Origin: Azomonas macrocytogenes | GTDB taxonomy: Bacteria > Pseudomonadota > Gammaproteobacteria > Pseudomonadales > Pseudomonadaceae | Length of the DNA stretch: 64,000 bases | Reading direction: 5' to 3' | NCBI RefSeq assembly: GCF_014191985.1 | Contig: NZ_JACHXI010000009.1 | Location: 62,001 to 126,000, forward strand | Shown here: piece by piece, positions 10,498 through 20,037 of the stretch | Numbering within the stretch: position 1 is the stretch's first letter | Layout: each line of letters starts with the position of its first letter | Notes under the pieces: model-generated | Seen by the model: only the letters and a program-made list of their open reading frames with translations | The model's database searches: none | Told to the model about the DNA's origin: nothing | Translations under genes and position numbers: made by a program

Positions 10498-11928
10498 TCA
10501 GTTGAACATCTCGTCGATAACTCTTTTTTCTTCCTTGAGTTCTTTCAAGCGCGCATCGATACGCGATGCTTCTTGGAAGTTGGAGGATCGGCGCTTGGCA
10601 TAATCCAGTTGCTGAAAGGCCTGATCATATTGGCCTGTCAGAGCAAAATACTCCGCTCTGGCCTGGTGGACACCAACCAAATTGCCCACTTGGCCGCGAA
10701 CTTCGGCTACCTGATACCAGATATTGGGATCCTTGTTTCGCTGAGATACTACGCGCTCGAGAATTCGGGTTGCTGCTTCCGTATCCCGCCGTTTAAGTAG
10801 CAGTTCGATATGCATCTGTTGAACCGGATAATTGCTGGGGTAGAGCTGGTAAAGACGCTTCATGCGTTCATCTGCCTGGGGTAGCCGGTTCGTCGCAATA
10901 TCCAGTTCCATTTGTGCCAGGTTATAAGTCATGTCATTTGGAGCTTTCGCCAGTAGCGGCGAAAGGTTTTTGCGAGCCTCGTCGAATTGGCCATTCTTGA
11001 TTTGAGCGATTGCCAGACCATATCGCGCCGCATCGTCTTTGGGGGTTTCGTCCAGCAAGGCACGAAACTGCTTGGCTGTCACTCCAGGAGTCGTTTCGAA
11101 TTGGAGTTTCATTCGCGCGCGCATTAGTTGATAGCGCTGGCTATCTTCGGCGCCGCCGGGCATTGCCTGTTCCGCACGGTTTTTGGTATCGGCAATACGT
11201 GACTCGGTCAATGGGTGGGTAAGCAGAAACTCTGGAGGTTTTTGGTCGTACCGATACTGGCGCATCAAGCGCTCGAACATCGAAGGCATGGCTCGTGGGT
11301 CATAACCTGCCCGTTCCAGATTGACTAGACCGATTCGATCCGCCTCCTGCTCATTCTGTCGGGAAAACGTGTTTTGCGCCTGGATAGCTGCAGCTTGTGT
11401 CGAGGTGATAGCCGCCATCCCTGCATCTCCAGATCCAGCGGCGGCAGCCACTATACCGACAAGCAGAGCTGCCATCATGGGGAGCTGCAGGCGCTGCTGG
11501 GTTTCTAGCCCTCGGGCAAAGTGACGCTGGGACAAGTGCGCCAACTCGTGAGCCAGTACCGAAGCATATTCTGCTTCGGTTTCGGCATGTAGAAACAGCC
11601 CACCATTGACGCCAACAATTCCACCTGGGGCCGCAAATGCGTTCAATTCCGGGCTGTCCATCAGAATGAATTCCAGGCGCCGATCCTGTACTTGACTGGT
11701 TTCGGCCAGGCGATAAACGCTAGTCTCTACGTAGTCTTTGAGTTGGGGGTCGGAAAGCTGTTTGACTTGGCCGCGCAACATGCTTAACCAGGCTCGTCCC
11801 AACACGTGCTCCTGCTCAGGCGAGACAATGCTCGAACTGGAATCGCCAAGTGAAGGTAGATCGTTGGCGGTAACCGGTTGAGCGAGTAGGCAAGCCAAGG
11901 TTAACAGGGTAGGGCGGAGCAGTTTCAT
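10498..11928 (-). CDS. bepA: M48 metalloprotease with TPR repeats, BepA family
   Basis: Periplasmic zinc metalloprotease and chaperone for outer-membrane protein (LptD) assembly quality control. A signal peptide (LLTLACLLAQPVTA) is followed by the M48 zinc motif in VLAHELAHLSQRH (HExxH), the third ligand region in QNEQEADRIG, and C-terminal TPR helices from about residue 290. The length of 476 aa is typical. Divergent from the tusA-like gene, as in pseudomonads. Confidence 0.93.
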   Translation of the reverse strand: MKLLRPTLLTLACLLAQPVTANDLPSLGDSSSSIVSPEQEHVLGRAWLSMLRGQVKQLSDPQLKDYVETSVYRLAETSQVQDRRLEFILMDSPELNAFAAPGGIVGVNGGLFLHAETEAEYASVLAHELAHLSQRHFARGLETQQRLQLPMMAALLVGIVAAAAGSGDAGMAAITSTQAAAIQAQNTFSRQNEQEADRIGLVNLERAGYDPRAMPSMFERLMRQYRYDQKPPEFLLTHPLTESRIADTKNRAEQAMPGGAEDSQRYQLMRARMKLQFETTPGVTAKQFRALLDETPKDDAARYGLAIAQIKNGQFDEARKNLSPLLAKAPNDMTYNLAQMELDIATNRLPQADERMKRLYQLYPSNYPVQQMHIELLLKRRDTEAATRILERVVSQRNKDPNIWYQVAEVRGQVGNLVGVHQARAEYFALTGQYDQAFQQLDYAKRRSSNFQEASRIDARLKELKEEKRVIDEMFN

Positions 11929-12036
11929 CCAGTAGAACTCATTGCGGACTGATGCTGACTGTAACTGTAGGGTTGATGTGGTGACCAGCGATAAGCTGGA
12001 GCGAATATGTCAAGAAGCTTGAAAGAGGAAACAGAT

Positions 12037-12288
12037 ATGACTTCGATCAAACCCGACCCAGCCGCTTGTGATGCCGAGCTTGATGCGAGTGGCCTGGACT
12101 GTCCCATGCCTTTACTCAAGACCAAGCTAGAGCTAAATCGTTTATCCAGCGGAGCCATTTTGAAAATAACGGCTACCGATCCTGGTTCGCAACGCGATTT
12201 TCGAAGTTTTGCTCGGTTGGCTGGACACCAATTACTCCATGAAGAAGCTGAACAAGGGATCTATCGCTACTGGTTACAGAAGGCTTGA
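12037..12288 (+). CDS. tusA: TusA/SirA-like sulfur carrier
   Basis: The protein has 83 aa with the TusA signature LDASGLDCPMPLLKTKLEL, including the CPxP active-site cysteine that carries a persulfide in tRNA thiolation or molybdoenzyme maturation. The frame extends upstream to 12007, but the ATG at 12037 after AGAGGAAACAGAT fits the family length better. It lies between bepA and bcp, as the PA1006-type TusA-like gene does in Pseudomonas. Paralogue assignment (TusA or a moonlighting YeeD/YedF type) is not settled by sequence. Confidence 0.88.
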   Translation: MTSIKPDPAACDAELDASGLDCPMPLLKTKLELNRLSSGAILKITATDPGSQRDFRSFARLAGHQLLHEEAEQGIYRYWLQKA

Positions 12289-12304
12289 GATGTTTTTCCA
12301 GCGG

Positions 12305-12422
12305 CCGGCACTATTATATAAAGTCTCGAGTGCCGGGGTTCTTTAGAGAAGGCACCATGACAAGCTGTAAAGGCTGCGGCAAGGAATGGCAACACAGCCT
12401 AACGATAAAATTTGATAATTGA
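12305..12422 (+). other. Hairpin followed by a possible 21-aa cysteine peptide
   Basis: An 8-bp perfect inverted repeat, CCGGCACT (12305-12312) and AGTGCCGG (12329-12336), lies between tusA and bcp. It is followed by GAGAAGGCACCATG and a short open frame (12357-12422) encoding a peptide that starts MTSCKGCGKEWQ. The Cys-x-x-Cys pair and the ribosome-binding site are suggestive, but at 21 residues this may be chance or a remnant of a zinc-ribbon gene. Confidence 0.25.
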
Positions 12423-12427
12423 ATCAG

Positions 12428-12922
12428 TTATATAGGCCTTGGATCGATCACTGTCGAGTGAAGCTTTTTAGCAGCATCAAGCACGGCCTCTACATGTCCA
12501 GGTACTTTTACGCCCCGCCATTCATGCCGCAATACGCCAGACTGATCGATCAGGAACGTGCTTCGCTCGATCCCAACATACTCTTTTCCATATAGTTTCT
12601 TGAGTTTTATGACACCAAATAGTTGGCATAGAGCTTCATCAGCATCTGAAATCAATTCGAAGGGGAAGCTCTGTTTGCTGCGAAAATTTTCGTGGCTTTT
12701 CAAGCTGTCGCGAGATATGCCAAAAATCAGTGTGTTGGCTGCCTGAAAGCCTGCGTAATGATCGCGGAAGCCCTGCCCCTCGGTTGTGCAGCCAGGTGTG
12801 CTGTCTTTCGGATAGAAATAAAGAACCAATTGCTTTCCCTTGAAATCGTCAAGGTTAACCAGTTGGTTACTGGTAGCCTGGGCCTGGAAGTTCGGTAGTG
12901 CGTTATTGATAGCTACATCCAT
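12428..12922 (-). CDS. bcp: Peroxiredoxin of the Bcp/PrxQ family
   Basis: Thioredoxin-dependent peroxidase of 164 aa. The peroxidatic cysteine is in KDSTPGCTTEGQGFRD. The resolving cysteine that E. coli Bcp has five residues later is replaced (Gly at that position), so this enzyme probably works as a 1-Cys or atypical form. gcvR lies 10 bp upstream on the same strand, so the two are probably one transcript. Confidence 0.95.
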   Translation of the reverse strand: MDVAINNALPNFQAQATSNQLVNLDDFKGKQLVLYFYPKDSTPGCTTEGQGFRDHYAGFQAANTLIFGISRDSLKSHENFRSKQSFPFELISDADEALCQLFGVIKLKKLYGKEYVGIERSTFLIDQSGVLRHEWRGVKVPGHVEAVLDAAKKLHSTVIDPRPI

Positions 12923-12932
12923 ACCAAAGCTC

Positions 12933-13490
12933 CTATGGATTTTGCGGGCGCCAAGGTTCGATCAGCGCATCCAGATTCAGTGCATCGGCAAAATCGAGGA
13001 ATTGGTCGCGCAGCCAGCTTATCTGTGTGCCTGCAGGTAACGTGACGGTCAGGGTTGCATTGAGCATCGTGCCACCTGTTTGCGGGGCCAGGTAGGTATC
13101 GCATGTCATGCTTTCCAGTTCCACCCTGTGGTCGATAAAGAATTGGCACAATTCGCTGATGATATCCGGGCGATAGACTGCACTGACATAAGCCACATAA
13201 GGCAGTGCCTGTGGACGACTTGCAGATATGGCGCTGCGAATGACACTGGTCCTGAAATCATGCTTTTTGCCCAAACCGGGTAAGGCTGACTCCATACGTG
13301 CAAGAGCGTCCCAGTTACCGGAAACCTGTAGGACCAGTGCACTGTATTCGCCATGCCGAGATAGACGAGTGCTATCCACGGCACAGCGATTTTCGAAGCA
13401 GGCACGGCATAGCACGTTGGTTAGCTCCATGGGGTTTGGTCCCAGGGCGCTGATGACGAGGAATTGTTCACGGATGGATGGGGTTGTCAT
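12933..13490 (-). CDS. gcvR: Glycine cleavage system regulator GcvR-like, tandem ACT domains
   Basis: The protein has 185 aa with two ACT domains: one from FLVISALGPNPMELTNVL near the N-terminus and a second beginning around PYVAYVSAVYRPDIISELCQ. GcvR-type proteins bind glycine and sequester the activator GcvA. The gene is divergent from dapA across a 206-bp gap, as in Pseudomonas. Confidence 0.9.
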   Translation of the reverse strand: MTTPSIREQFLVISALGPNPMELTNVLCRACFENRCAVDSTRLSRHGEYSALVLQVSGNWDALARMESALPGLGKKHDFRTSVIRSAISASRPQALPYVAYVSAVYRPDIISELCQFFIDHRVELESMTCDTYLAPQTGGTMLNATLTVTLPAGTQISWLRDQFLDFADALNLDALIEPWRPQNP

Positions 13491-13696
13491 GCAGATTTCC
13501 TGGTGATCTCGATCGAGCTACTTGCCGAAAGCGGAAAAGGGTAACGAAAATGGTCGGCCGATGGAATTCGGCTTTGTCTCTCTTTATAAATAGTCGGTTA
13601 TCGGCCGGCTTTGTCTGGATCATGCTTAGGGGTGCTCGCAAAGCGTAATCGAGCCTTGTACCATTACGCCTTTCTTTTTTCTGCAGGAGTGGCAGC

Positions 13697-14575
13697 ATGA
13701 TTGCGGGCAGTATGGTGGCACTGGTCACGCCCATGGACGCACAAGGCGACTTGGACTGGAGCAGCCTGAGCAAGCTCGTCGATTTTCATCTGCAAGAAAA
13801 GACCGATGCCATTGTTGCGGTTGGCACTACCGGCGAGTCGGCTACCCTGGACGTGGTAGAGCACGTCGAAGTGATTCGTCGTATTGTGAAGCAGGTTAAC
13901 GGCCACATTCCGGTAATTGCCGGTACCGGTGGCAATTCCACCCGTGAATCTGTCGATCTGACCCGCGCAGCCAAGGATGTCGGAGCGGATGCCTGTCTGC
14001 TGGTTACTCCTTACTACAACAAACCTACGCAAGAAGGGCTTTTCCAGCATTTCCGGCATATTGCAGAATCCGTAGCTATTCCGCAGATACTCTATAACGT
14101 CCCAGGACGTACTGTGTGCGACATGTTGCCTGAAACTGTCGAACGCTTATCGAAAGTACCAAACATCATCGGTATCAAGGAAGCGACTGGAAACATTCAG
14201 CGTGGCCGTGAGGTTCTTGAGCGTGTCAATCAGGATTTTCTGGTTTATTCCGGCGATGACGCTACCGCTGTCGAGCTGATGCTGATAGGGGGTAGAGGTA
14301 ATATTTCCGTCACTGCCAATGTGGCTCCGCGCCGGATGAGCGAGATGTGTTCGGCTGCCATGGCTGGGCAGGTAGACAAGGCACGTGAAATCAACGAAAG
14401 CCTGATGCCTTTGCACCGCTCCTTGTTTCTTGAGTCGAATCCTATTCCCGTGAAATGGGCCCTGCACGAAATGGGCTTGATCCCTGATGGAATACGACTG
14501 CCACTCACCTGGCTTAGCCCCGCTTTTCAAGGGCCCTTGCGTGAATCCATGCAGCAGTGTGGTCTGCTAGGTTGA
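13697..14575 (+). CDS. dapA: 4-hydroxy-tetrahydrodipicolinate synthase
   Basis: Condenses pyruvate with aspartate semialdehyde in lysine and diaminopimelate synthesis. TIM barrel of 292 aa with the GTTGE motif, the catalytic tyrosine region ILYNVPGRT and the Schiff-base lysine in IIGIKEATGN. A ribosome-binding site (GCAGGAGTGGCAGC) precedes the ATG. bamC follows closely, the conserved dapA-bamC arrangement. Confidence 0.97.
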   Translation: MIAGSMVALVTPMDAQGDLDWSSLSKLVDFHLQEKTDAIVAVGTTGESATLDVVEHVEVIRRIVKQVNGHIPVIAGTGGNSTRESVDLTRAAKDVGADACLLVTPYYNKPTQEGLFQHFRHIAESVAIPQILYNVPGRTVCDMLPETVERLSKVPNIIGIKEATGNIQRGREVLERVNQDFLVYSGDDATAVELMLIGGRGNISVTANVAPRRMSEMCSAAMAGQVDKAREINESLMPLHRSLFLESNPIPVKWALHEMGLIPDGIRLPLTWLSPAFQGPLRESMQQCGLLG

Positions 14576-14595
14576 TGGATCTTGAAGGGACTGGG

Positions 14596-15759
14596 ATGAG
14601 GCGATTAGTTGGATTTTTCGTGCTCGCTTTGCTGGCCTCTGCGAATACGGGTTGTTCTCTCGTATCATGGATCTGGGGTAAGGACGGTTATTTTTATGAT
14701 CGTGCGAGTGATTATCGCGATTCTCGGCTAACTGCACCGATGGAAACGCCTTCTGGTATTTCTTCTCGGCCTTTGGAGCCACTTCTGCCAATCCCCGCAC
14801 GTGTCGCTGATCCTCGTCATGAGGAAGAGTACGAGATACCTCGGCCGCAAAAAGTTCTGTTAGCAAGCCAAACCAACGATTTCAGCGTACAGAGCTCCGA
14901 TGGTCAGTATTCGCTCGTGGCTTTCAGGACACCTGCGCAGTTATGGATATCCGTACGCCAGTTTTTGAGTGAATATGGTTTCGATATTGCTGAAGAGCAT
15001 CCACAGGCTGGCGAGCTAGTTACTGCTTGGCAGTCAGGCTCAGCGTATATCCCTTCAATTAGACAGAATGCGTCAAAAACGGATGAAACCCGTATTCGCA
15101 TCCGTATCGAGCCAGGGGTACAACGCAATACCAGCGAGGTTTCGGTACAGAGTGCTGAGAAACCATCGGGAACTAGCGATTTATCCTGGCCTGCATCATC
15201 TATCAACCCAAGGCTGGACTCGGCTATTTTGGACGAACTTCAGGCCAGTCTTACCCGCAATGCCGAAACAGGTGATTCGATTTCCTTATTGGCTCAGCGC
15301 GAGTTTGATGCGCCGGATCGTGTCGATTTTATTCAGGATGCCAGTGGTAATCCGCTTCTTCAACTGGATACCGATTTCAACCGAGCTTGGTCCAGAGTTG
15401 GGCGTGCTCTGGAAAGCGCTGATGTGCGGGTCGATGACCTGAACCGGAGCCTGGGCGTCTATTATATAAACCTTGCTGAAGGTGCCGATAAAACCGAAGA
15501 TCAGCCGGGCTTTTTCAGTCGGTTTTTTGGTTGGGGATCGAATGATAAGACTGAGCGGGAAAAAAATGCAGAGCGCTACCAGATTCGTTTGAGTGAAGTC
15601 GCCAACGGCATACAGATTTCTGTCGAAAAAGATCTTAATACGTTAGCTCCACCTGATGTGGCCCGGCGAGTCCTCTCGCTTCTGCAGAAGAATCTGAGTG
15701 AGCCGGAAAGGCGCACCGATATGCGACCACCTGGCGCACAAGGTCCACGAAATCGTTAG
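14596..15759 (+). CDS. bamC: Outer membrane assembly lipoprotein BamC
   Basis: Lipoprotein component of the BAM complex. The N-terminus [20 protein letters not shown] carries a lipobox with the acylated cysteine at residue 20. Two helix-grip domains follow, separated by a linker near residue 210. The frame is open from 14557, but the ATG at 14596 places the signal peptide correctly. Length about 387 aa. It lies between dapA and purC, as in Pseudomonas. Confidence 0.9.
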   Translation: MRRLVGFFVLALLASANTGCSLVSWIWGKDGYFYDRASDYRDSRLTAPMETPSGISSRPLEPLLPIPARVADPRHEEEYEIPRPQKVLLASQTNDFSVQSSDGQYSLVAFRTPAQLWISVRQFLSEYGFDIAEEHPQAGELVTAWQSGSAYIPSIRQNASKTDETRIRIRIEPGVQRNTSEVSVQSAEKPSGTSDLSWPASSINPRLDSAILDELQASLTRNAETGDSISLLAQREFDAPDRVDFIQDASGNPLLQLDTDFNRAWSRVGRALESADVRVDDLNRSLGVYYINLAEGADKTEDQPGFFSRFFGWGSNDKTEREKNAERYQIRLSEVANGIQISVEKDLNTLAPPDVARRVLSLLQKNLSEPERRTDMRPPGAQGPRNR

Positions 15760-15785
15760 TTTTTGGCTCGAGGTTGGAAATCGAT

Positions 15786-16655
15786 ATGACCTTATCAGCT
15801 GTTCCTGGCTTGAAGAAGCTCTATTCAGGCAAGGTTCGCGATCTCTACGCAATAGATGAAAAGCGCATGCTCATGGTTGCCAGTGATCGTCTTTCGGCTT
15901 TTGACGTGATCCTTGCCGAACCCATTCCCGACAAGGGTAAAATCCTGACTGCTATCTCCAACTTCTGGTTCGGTGAGCTGGCTGATCTGGTGCCTAATCA
16001 CTTGACTGGCGACAAAGTAGAAGATGTGGTTTCTGCCAGTGCGCTTCCATTGCTGGAGGGGCGCTCGGTCGTAGCCAAACGGCTCAAGCCTGTGGCTGTA
16101 GAAGCCATAGTGCGCGGATATTTGGCTGGCTCTGGGTGGAAGGAATATCAGAAACAGGGAACCATCTGCGGAATCCCTTTGCCGGCTGGGCTGAAGGAAG
16201 CTTCTCGTCTACCTGAACCTATTTTCACCCCTTCGACCAAGGCAGCAGTGGGTGATCACGACGAGAATATAACTTTCGAACAGTGCAGGGCCATCATTGG
16301 TGAAGAGTTAGCCAATAAGGTTCGTGATACTTCCATTGCTTTATATAAAGTAGCAGTTCGGTATGCTGCCGATCGCGGAATAATCATTGCAGATACTAAA
16401 TTTGAATTCGGCCTGGATGAAGACGGCACGTTAACATTGATGGATGAAGTACTTACTCCTGACTCCAGTCGTTTCTGGCCGATCGATAGCTATGTAGAAG
16501 GGCAAAATCCACCGAGTTTCGATAAACAATTCGTGCGAGATTGGTTGGAGTCCTCTGGATGGAACAAGCAGCCGCCACCTCCAAGCATCCCCTGTGAAAT
16601 TGCTCAGAAAACAACTGAAAAATATCGTGAGGCCTTGACGAGGCTGACTGCTTGA
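15786..16655 (+). CDS. purC: SAICAR synthase
   Basis: ATP-dependent ligation of aspartate to CAIR in purine synthesis. Motifs [19 protein letters not shown] and [13 protein letters not shown] are characteristic. The length (289 aa) is somewhat longer than the short bacterial form, with the C-terminal [20 protein letters not shown] typical of the longer type. Last chromosomal protein gene before the prophage. Confidence 0.96.
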   Translation: MTLSAVPGLKKLYSGKVRDLYAIDEKRMLMVASDRLSAFDVILAEPIPDKGKILTAISNFWFGELADLVPNHLTGDKVEDVVSASALPLLEGRSVVAKRLKPVAVEAIVRGYLAGSGWKEYQKQGTICGIPLPAGLKEASRLPEPIFTPSTKAAVGDHDENITFEQCRAIIGEELANKVRDTSIALYKVAVRYAADRGIIIADTKFEFGLDEDGTLTLMDEVLTPDSSRFWPIDSYVEGQNPPSFDKQFVRDWLESSGWNKQPPPPSIPCEIAQKTTEKYREALTRLTA

Positions 16656-16733
16656 AAAAAGCTGATGTAATTATAAATTTACTTGAAAGAGGTTCGATAA
16701 AACAAATCAAGCTGCTATAATGCTGCACCCTCT

Positions 16734-16823
16734 GGAGAGATGCCGGAGTGGCCGAACGGGACGGATTCGAAATCCGTTGTGTCAGCAATGGCACCTAGGG
16801 TTCAAATCCCTATCTCTCCGCCA
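16734..16823 (+). tRNA. tRNA-Ser(CGA); prophage attachment gene
   Basis: Ninety-nucleotide type II tRNA with acceptor GGAGAGA/TCTCTCC, anticodon loop around TTCGAAA giving anticodon CGA, a long variable arm, a TTCAAAT T-loop and encoded CCA. A promoter-like TTCGAT-N17-TATAAT ends 12 bp before it. The tyrosine integrase of the prophage begins 130 bp downstream and points towards the tRNA, so the 3' end of this gene is the likely attL core. The matching attR lies outside the window. Confidence 0.95.
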
Positions 16824-16841
16824 TACTTAAAGTCTTGCAAG

Positions 16842-16869
16842 CATTTGAAATTAAATGATATTTCAAATG
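16842..16869. repeat. 10-bp inverted repeat beside attL
   Basis: CATTTGAAAT and ATTTCAAATG flank an 8-bp loop just after the tRNA. On the plus strand the second arm is followed by ATTTTTAG, so it could end tRNA/purC transcripts; it may equally be an arm or core-flanking site of the attachment region. Confidence 0.5.
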
Positions 16870-16953
16870 ATTTTTAGTTTTGTGGTCATGGCATGGGACT
16901 AATTTGGGACCAAATATCACCCTTACAGTCCGTTCGTGGCCGCTGCTGTCCAG

Positions 16954-18204
16954 TCAGAAACCCATCATTTCAGAAACAATCTTCGCCATGCTCTTAGTGT
17001 TGGCGGGAATCCATCGACCATAGTGTTTCTTCACCATCGTCGTGTCGGTGTGACCGAGCTGGCGGGCGACCCATTCGAGAGGAACATAGCTCGAAATCGC
17101 CTGGCTGGCGAACGTGTGACGACACTGATTGGCGCCACGGTGGGCAACGCCTGACCGTTTTAGATGAGCGGTAAACCATTCACTGACGTTCTGGCCGCTC
17201 CATGGTATGCCGCTGACCGAGTTCCGGAACAGCAGGGTGATGCGTTCCTTTTTCCGCGTGACGTTGTCGCGCTGAATGACTTCCAGTTCGGTGCGCTCGT
17301 AGCCGGCAGAGTCCTTGAGTATCTGCTGCATCAGCTCCAGAGCTGGGGCGATGAGTTCGACGAAGCGGATACGCGACCGTTCCTTCGGTACCTTGTACTC
17401 TGCTGCTACACGTGCACGCCTGACGTGCACGCCACCAGCCTCCATATCGACGTCCTCGACCGCCAGGGCGATGACCTCGGACAACGATAGGCCTGCCTAG
17501 CAGTTGAACAAGATCATCCGCACGTCGGGCATCCGATCCGGATCACCCTCGGCAATGCGCCGGATCTCGTCGCGGCTGAATGGATTGGCGAACTCGGAAT
17601 CGCTATCTCGCTCGATGTTGCTGATCCGGTCGAGGGGGTTCATCCGTAAGATTCCGTCTTGGAACGCATCGCCCCACACGCCGCGCACGACCGTGAACAC
17701 GTCGTTGACCGTCTTCGGGGCTAGCCCTGCTTTCAGCATCTTCGCCTGGAAGAGCTCCAAATCGGTCTTTCCGACGTCGACGATGCGCCGTGAGCCGGCC
17801 CATTCTGTGACATGCTTCGCCTTGCTGGCATAGTTGAGGTATGTGCTGCCAGCCTTCCTGGCTTTCTGGACCTCGAGCCAGCGCGCGACGCCCTCGGCGA
17901 TCGTGCGCTTCATGCTCGATTTTCCAACGCCCGACAATGCGGCGGCCCGCTCCGAGTTCGGGAAGTGCTGGGCGTAGTCGAACCGACCTTCCTTGATCTC
18001 GGCCATGATCGTGCGCCGCTTGTTGTCTGCATATGCGATGGTGGCTTTAGTGATGCTCGATACGCCCGGAACCGGTTCTTTGCAGCGCTTTCCGTTCAGG
18101 TAGAACGATATGCGCACCTGGTTGCCATGAATTTCAACTCCCGAGGGCAGCTTCGCTACACCTCGGGGCAGTTCGGCCTTGCTCAAACCTTGCCTCCCAT
18201 CCAA
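16954..18204 (-). pseudogene. int: Tyrosine integrase interrupted by an in-frame TAG
   Basis: Phage site-specific recombinase. Residues 1-235 hold the N-terminal arm-binding region and the SAM-like core-binding domain. A TAG codon at about 17497-17499 then interrupts the frame, which continues without shift into the catalytic domain (AGLSLSEVIALAVEDVD, NQCRHTFAS, LGHTDTTMVKKHYGRW) to the stop at 16954. The H-x-x-R and tyrosine residues are present; the usual first arginine of the TGLR box is a serine. One base change (TAT or TAC to TAG) would explain the break, so this is a recent nonsense mutation or a sequence error. Confidence 0.88.
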
Positions 18205-18398
18205 TCCGTAATGGCTTGGCGGTTGTAGACGTACATGCCCAGCGGGTCGCGCCGGAAGTGCTTGCCTTCGAGCCAGACGCCGCGGTCTCGGTATTTTCGA
18301 GCGGCCTCGGCGGTAATGCCGAATGTGGGCACCAGCAGGTTGCCCCGGAACCAGTCGCCGGGGGTGATTGAATAGGTCAGCTTCTCGGCTGCGGCCAT
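18183..18398 (-). CDS. xis: Excisionase-like small DNA-binding protein
   Basis: The protein has 71 aa: YSITPGDWFRGNLLVPTFGI, then TAEAARKYRDRGVWLEGKHF and a C-terminal DWMGGKV. This is a MerR/excisionase-like winged-helix layout that recognises a start site and a basic wing. It overlaps the 5' end of the integrase by 22 bp on the same strand, the position expected for a recombination directionality factor. The specific family is inferred from size, composition and position. Confidence 0.7.
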   Translation of the reverse strand: MAAAEKLTYSITPGDWFRGNLLVPTFGITAEAARKYRDRGVWLEGKHFRRDPLGMYVYNRQAITDWMGGKV

Positions 18399-18461
18399 GG
18401 CGATTCCTCTGCGCCTGCTTGCGCGGGCGCGCTGTGAATGATGTTGGGTGGAGTTGATCGA

Positions 18462-18815
18462 TCAGTCGCAGCTGCTTGAGCTACCGGAGTCGCTGCTGGA
18501 TGACGATCCACTATCGCTTGAGCTGTTGTAACTGCTGCTGGATGAGTAGCTGCTGCGATGGTTGTCATCGCTGGAGCAGTGTTCCGATGCTGAAATTTGA
18601 TTGATCGGGTTCAGCGGGCTGACTGGGCTCAACGGGTTCAGCGGGTGGGTTGCGTTGAACTGATCTGACGAGTCGTCATGGCTGCGTCGCTTTGCTGTAG
18701 ATGGGGCGGCATAGCTGGAGCGGCTGCGCGGCTCTGAAGCGGGTCCCGGCGCCTTGGTTGTAAGCGCCGGCTTTGCTTTCTTGCGGGCGAACATGGCCCT
18801 GATCCGTTTGATCAT
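18462..18815 (-). CDS. Serine-rich low-complexity protein
   Basis: The protein has 117 aa. A basic N-terminus (MIKRIRAMFARKKAK) leads into a proline-asparagine repeat (NPLSPVSPLNPIN) and a C-terminal third made mostly of serine and aspartate, ending in two copies of SDSGSSSS. There is no recognisable fold; it looks disordered. SD: AAGGAAAACGAC before the ATG. It sits upstream of xis on the same strand. Function unknown; whether it is translated is uncertain. Confidence 0.45.
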   Translation of the reverse strand: MIKRIRAMFARKKAKPALTTKAPGPASEPRSRSSYAAPSTAKRRSHDDSSDQFNATHPLNPLSPVSPLNPINQISASEHCSSDDNHRSSYSSSSSYNSSSDSGSSSSSDSGSSSSCD

Positions 18816-19006
18816 GTCGTTTTCCTTGAGTGAGATTTCTGGTGAGTGGTGATATTGAGTGTTGAGCCAGTCAGATGACTGACTGTGGGATGGTCAAACC
18901 GACAGCCACTGGCCGTAGCAGGTCGATATGGAATTAGGTCTGCCTTGCTGCTGATAGGGTAGGGTCATATGCTTAGGCTCACTACAAAGGGCCAAGGGCA
19001 TGAGCA

Positions 19007-19960
19007 TTGAGTAAGTACGCGCCTCGATTTTGGTGGGTCAACCACAAGCAGACCTTCAAGGCCGAGGTCGAGGGTGGCTACATCTGGTCACCCAAGGCCA
19101 ATCAGAACGGCGCCCGCAACCAGACCTACGACAATCTGACATTGGTACAGTCGGGCGATATAGTGGTGTCCTATGCCGATACGCTGATAAAAACGATCGG
19201 CATTGTTACTGGTGCTCACCATGAGGCGCCGAAACCCGAAGCGTTTGGCCTGGTAGGCGAGAACTGGTCCAACATTGGTTGGTTGGTACCAGTGGAGTGG
19301 GTATTGCTTAAGGCTCCTTTATCCCCCAAGGCTCATATCGTGCTGATTCAGCCGCTGCTACCTGTGAAGAACTCGCCGTTGCAAGCAAGCGGGAACGGGA
19401 ACCAAGGCTGCTATCTTGCCCACATTTCATTGGAACTAGGCCATTTAATCCTGCAACTAGCCAAGATGGGCGACTCTAGCGCAGTACAGATTATCTCCGA
19501 ACTTAAAATGCAGACTTTGGCTGACGAGCAGCAGCGAGCGATCGAGTCTGCTGCAGACACTCCTGAAACTGTGAAAGAGCAATTGATCCGTGCCCGATGC
19601 GGACAAGGTCTATTCCGCCAAAAAGTATTAGCGATCGAGCCGCGTTGCCGATTGACTGGTGTGGATGACCAGAGCTTCTTGATAGCGAGCCATATCAGGC
19701 CCTGGAGGGACTGTGAAAATGACGAACGCTTGGATGGTAATAATGGCTTGATGCTCGCACCCCACGTGGACAAGCTATTCGATCGGGGCTGGATCTCCTT
19801 TGAAGACAGTGGGGATTTACTGGTGGCAAAGGTGGCCGAGCCTGTACTGGAAGCTTGGGGGATCAAGCTGTCGATCAATGTCGGAACGTTCACAGCAAAA
19901 CAGGTGGCGTACTTGGCTTATCACCGGAAGGTGGTATTTCGGGGAAAGCATAGCGTCTAG
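19007..19960 (+). CDS. EVE/PUA-like domain fused to HNH endonuclease
   Basis: The protein has 317 aa from a TTG preceded by AAGGG; an ATG at 19000 is out of frame and stops after four codons. Residues 1-150 resemble an EVE/PUA-like fold (RFWWVNHKQTFKAEVEGGYI, GDIVVSYADTLIKTIGIV), which in other proteins binds modified bases. The C-terminal HNH_2-type nuclease has IASHIRPWRDCEND and NGLMLAPHVDKLFDRG. The architecture matches predicted modification-dependent (type IV-like) restriction enzymes. It stands alone on the plus strand inside the minus-strand early region, as a moron would. Confidence 0.78.
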   Translation: MSKYAPRFWWVNHKQTFKAEVEGGYIWSPKANQNGARNQTYDNLTLVQSGDIVVSYADTLIKTIGIVTGAHHEAPKPEAFGLVGENWSNIGWLVPVEWVLLKAPLSPKAHIVLIQPLLPVKNSPLQASGNGNQGCYLAHISLELGHLILQLAKMGDSSAVQIISELKMQTLADEQQRAIESAADTPETVKEQLIRARCGQGLFRQKVLAIEPRCRLTGVDDQSFLIASHIRPWRDCENDERLDGNNGLMLAPHVDKLFDRGWISFEDSGDLLVAKVAEPVLEAWGIKLSINVGTFTAKQVAYLAYHRKVVFRGKHSV

Positions 19961-20037
19961 GCCGCACGAGAAATGCTTGAATGTCCGTTTGATCATGCCG
20001 CTGGCCTTTTTTTCTACAGGCAAAGGGATTTCGCGCC

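Noticed and set aside
16954-18204. Genetic recoding of TAG in the phage as explanation of the integrase amber codon
   Set aside because: Other phage genes here end normally at TAG and there is no suppressor tRNA in the window (the two phage tRNAs are Gly TCC and Met CAT).
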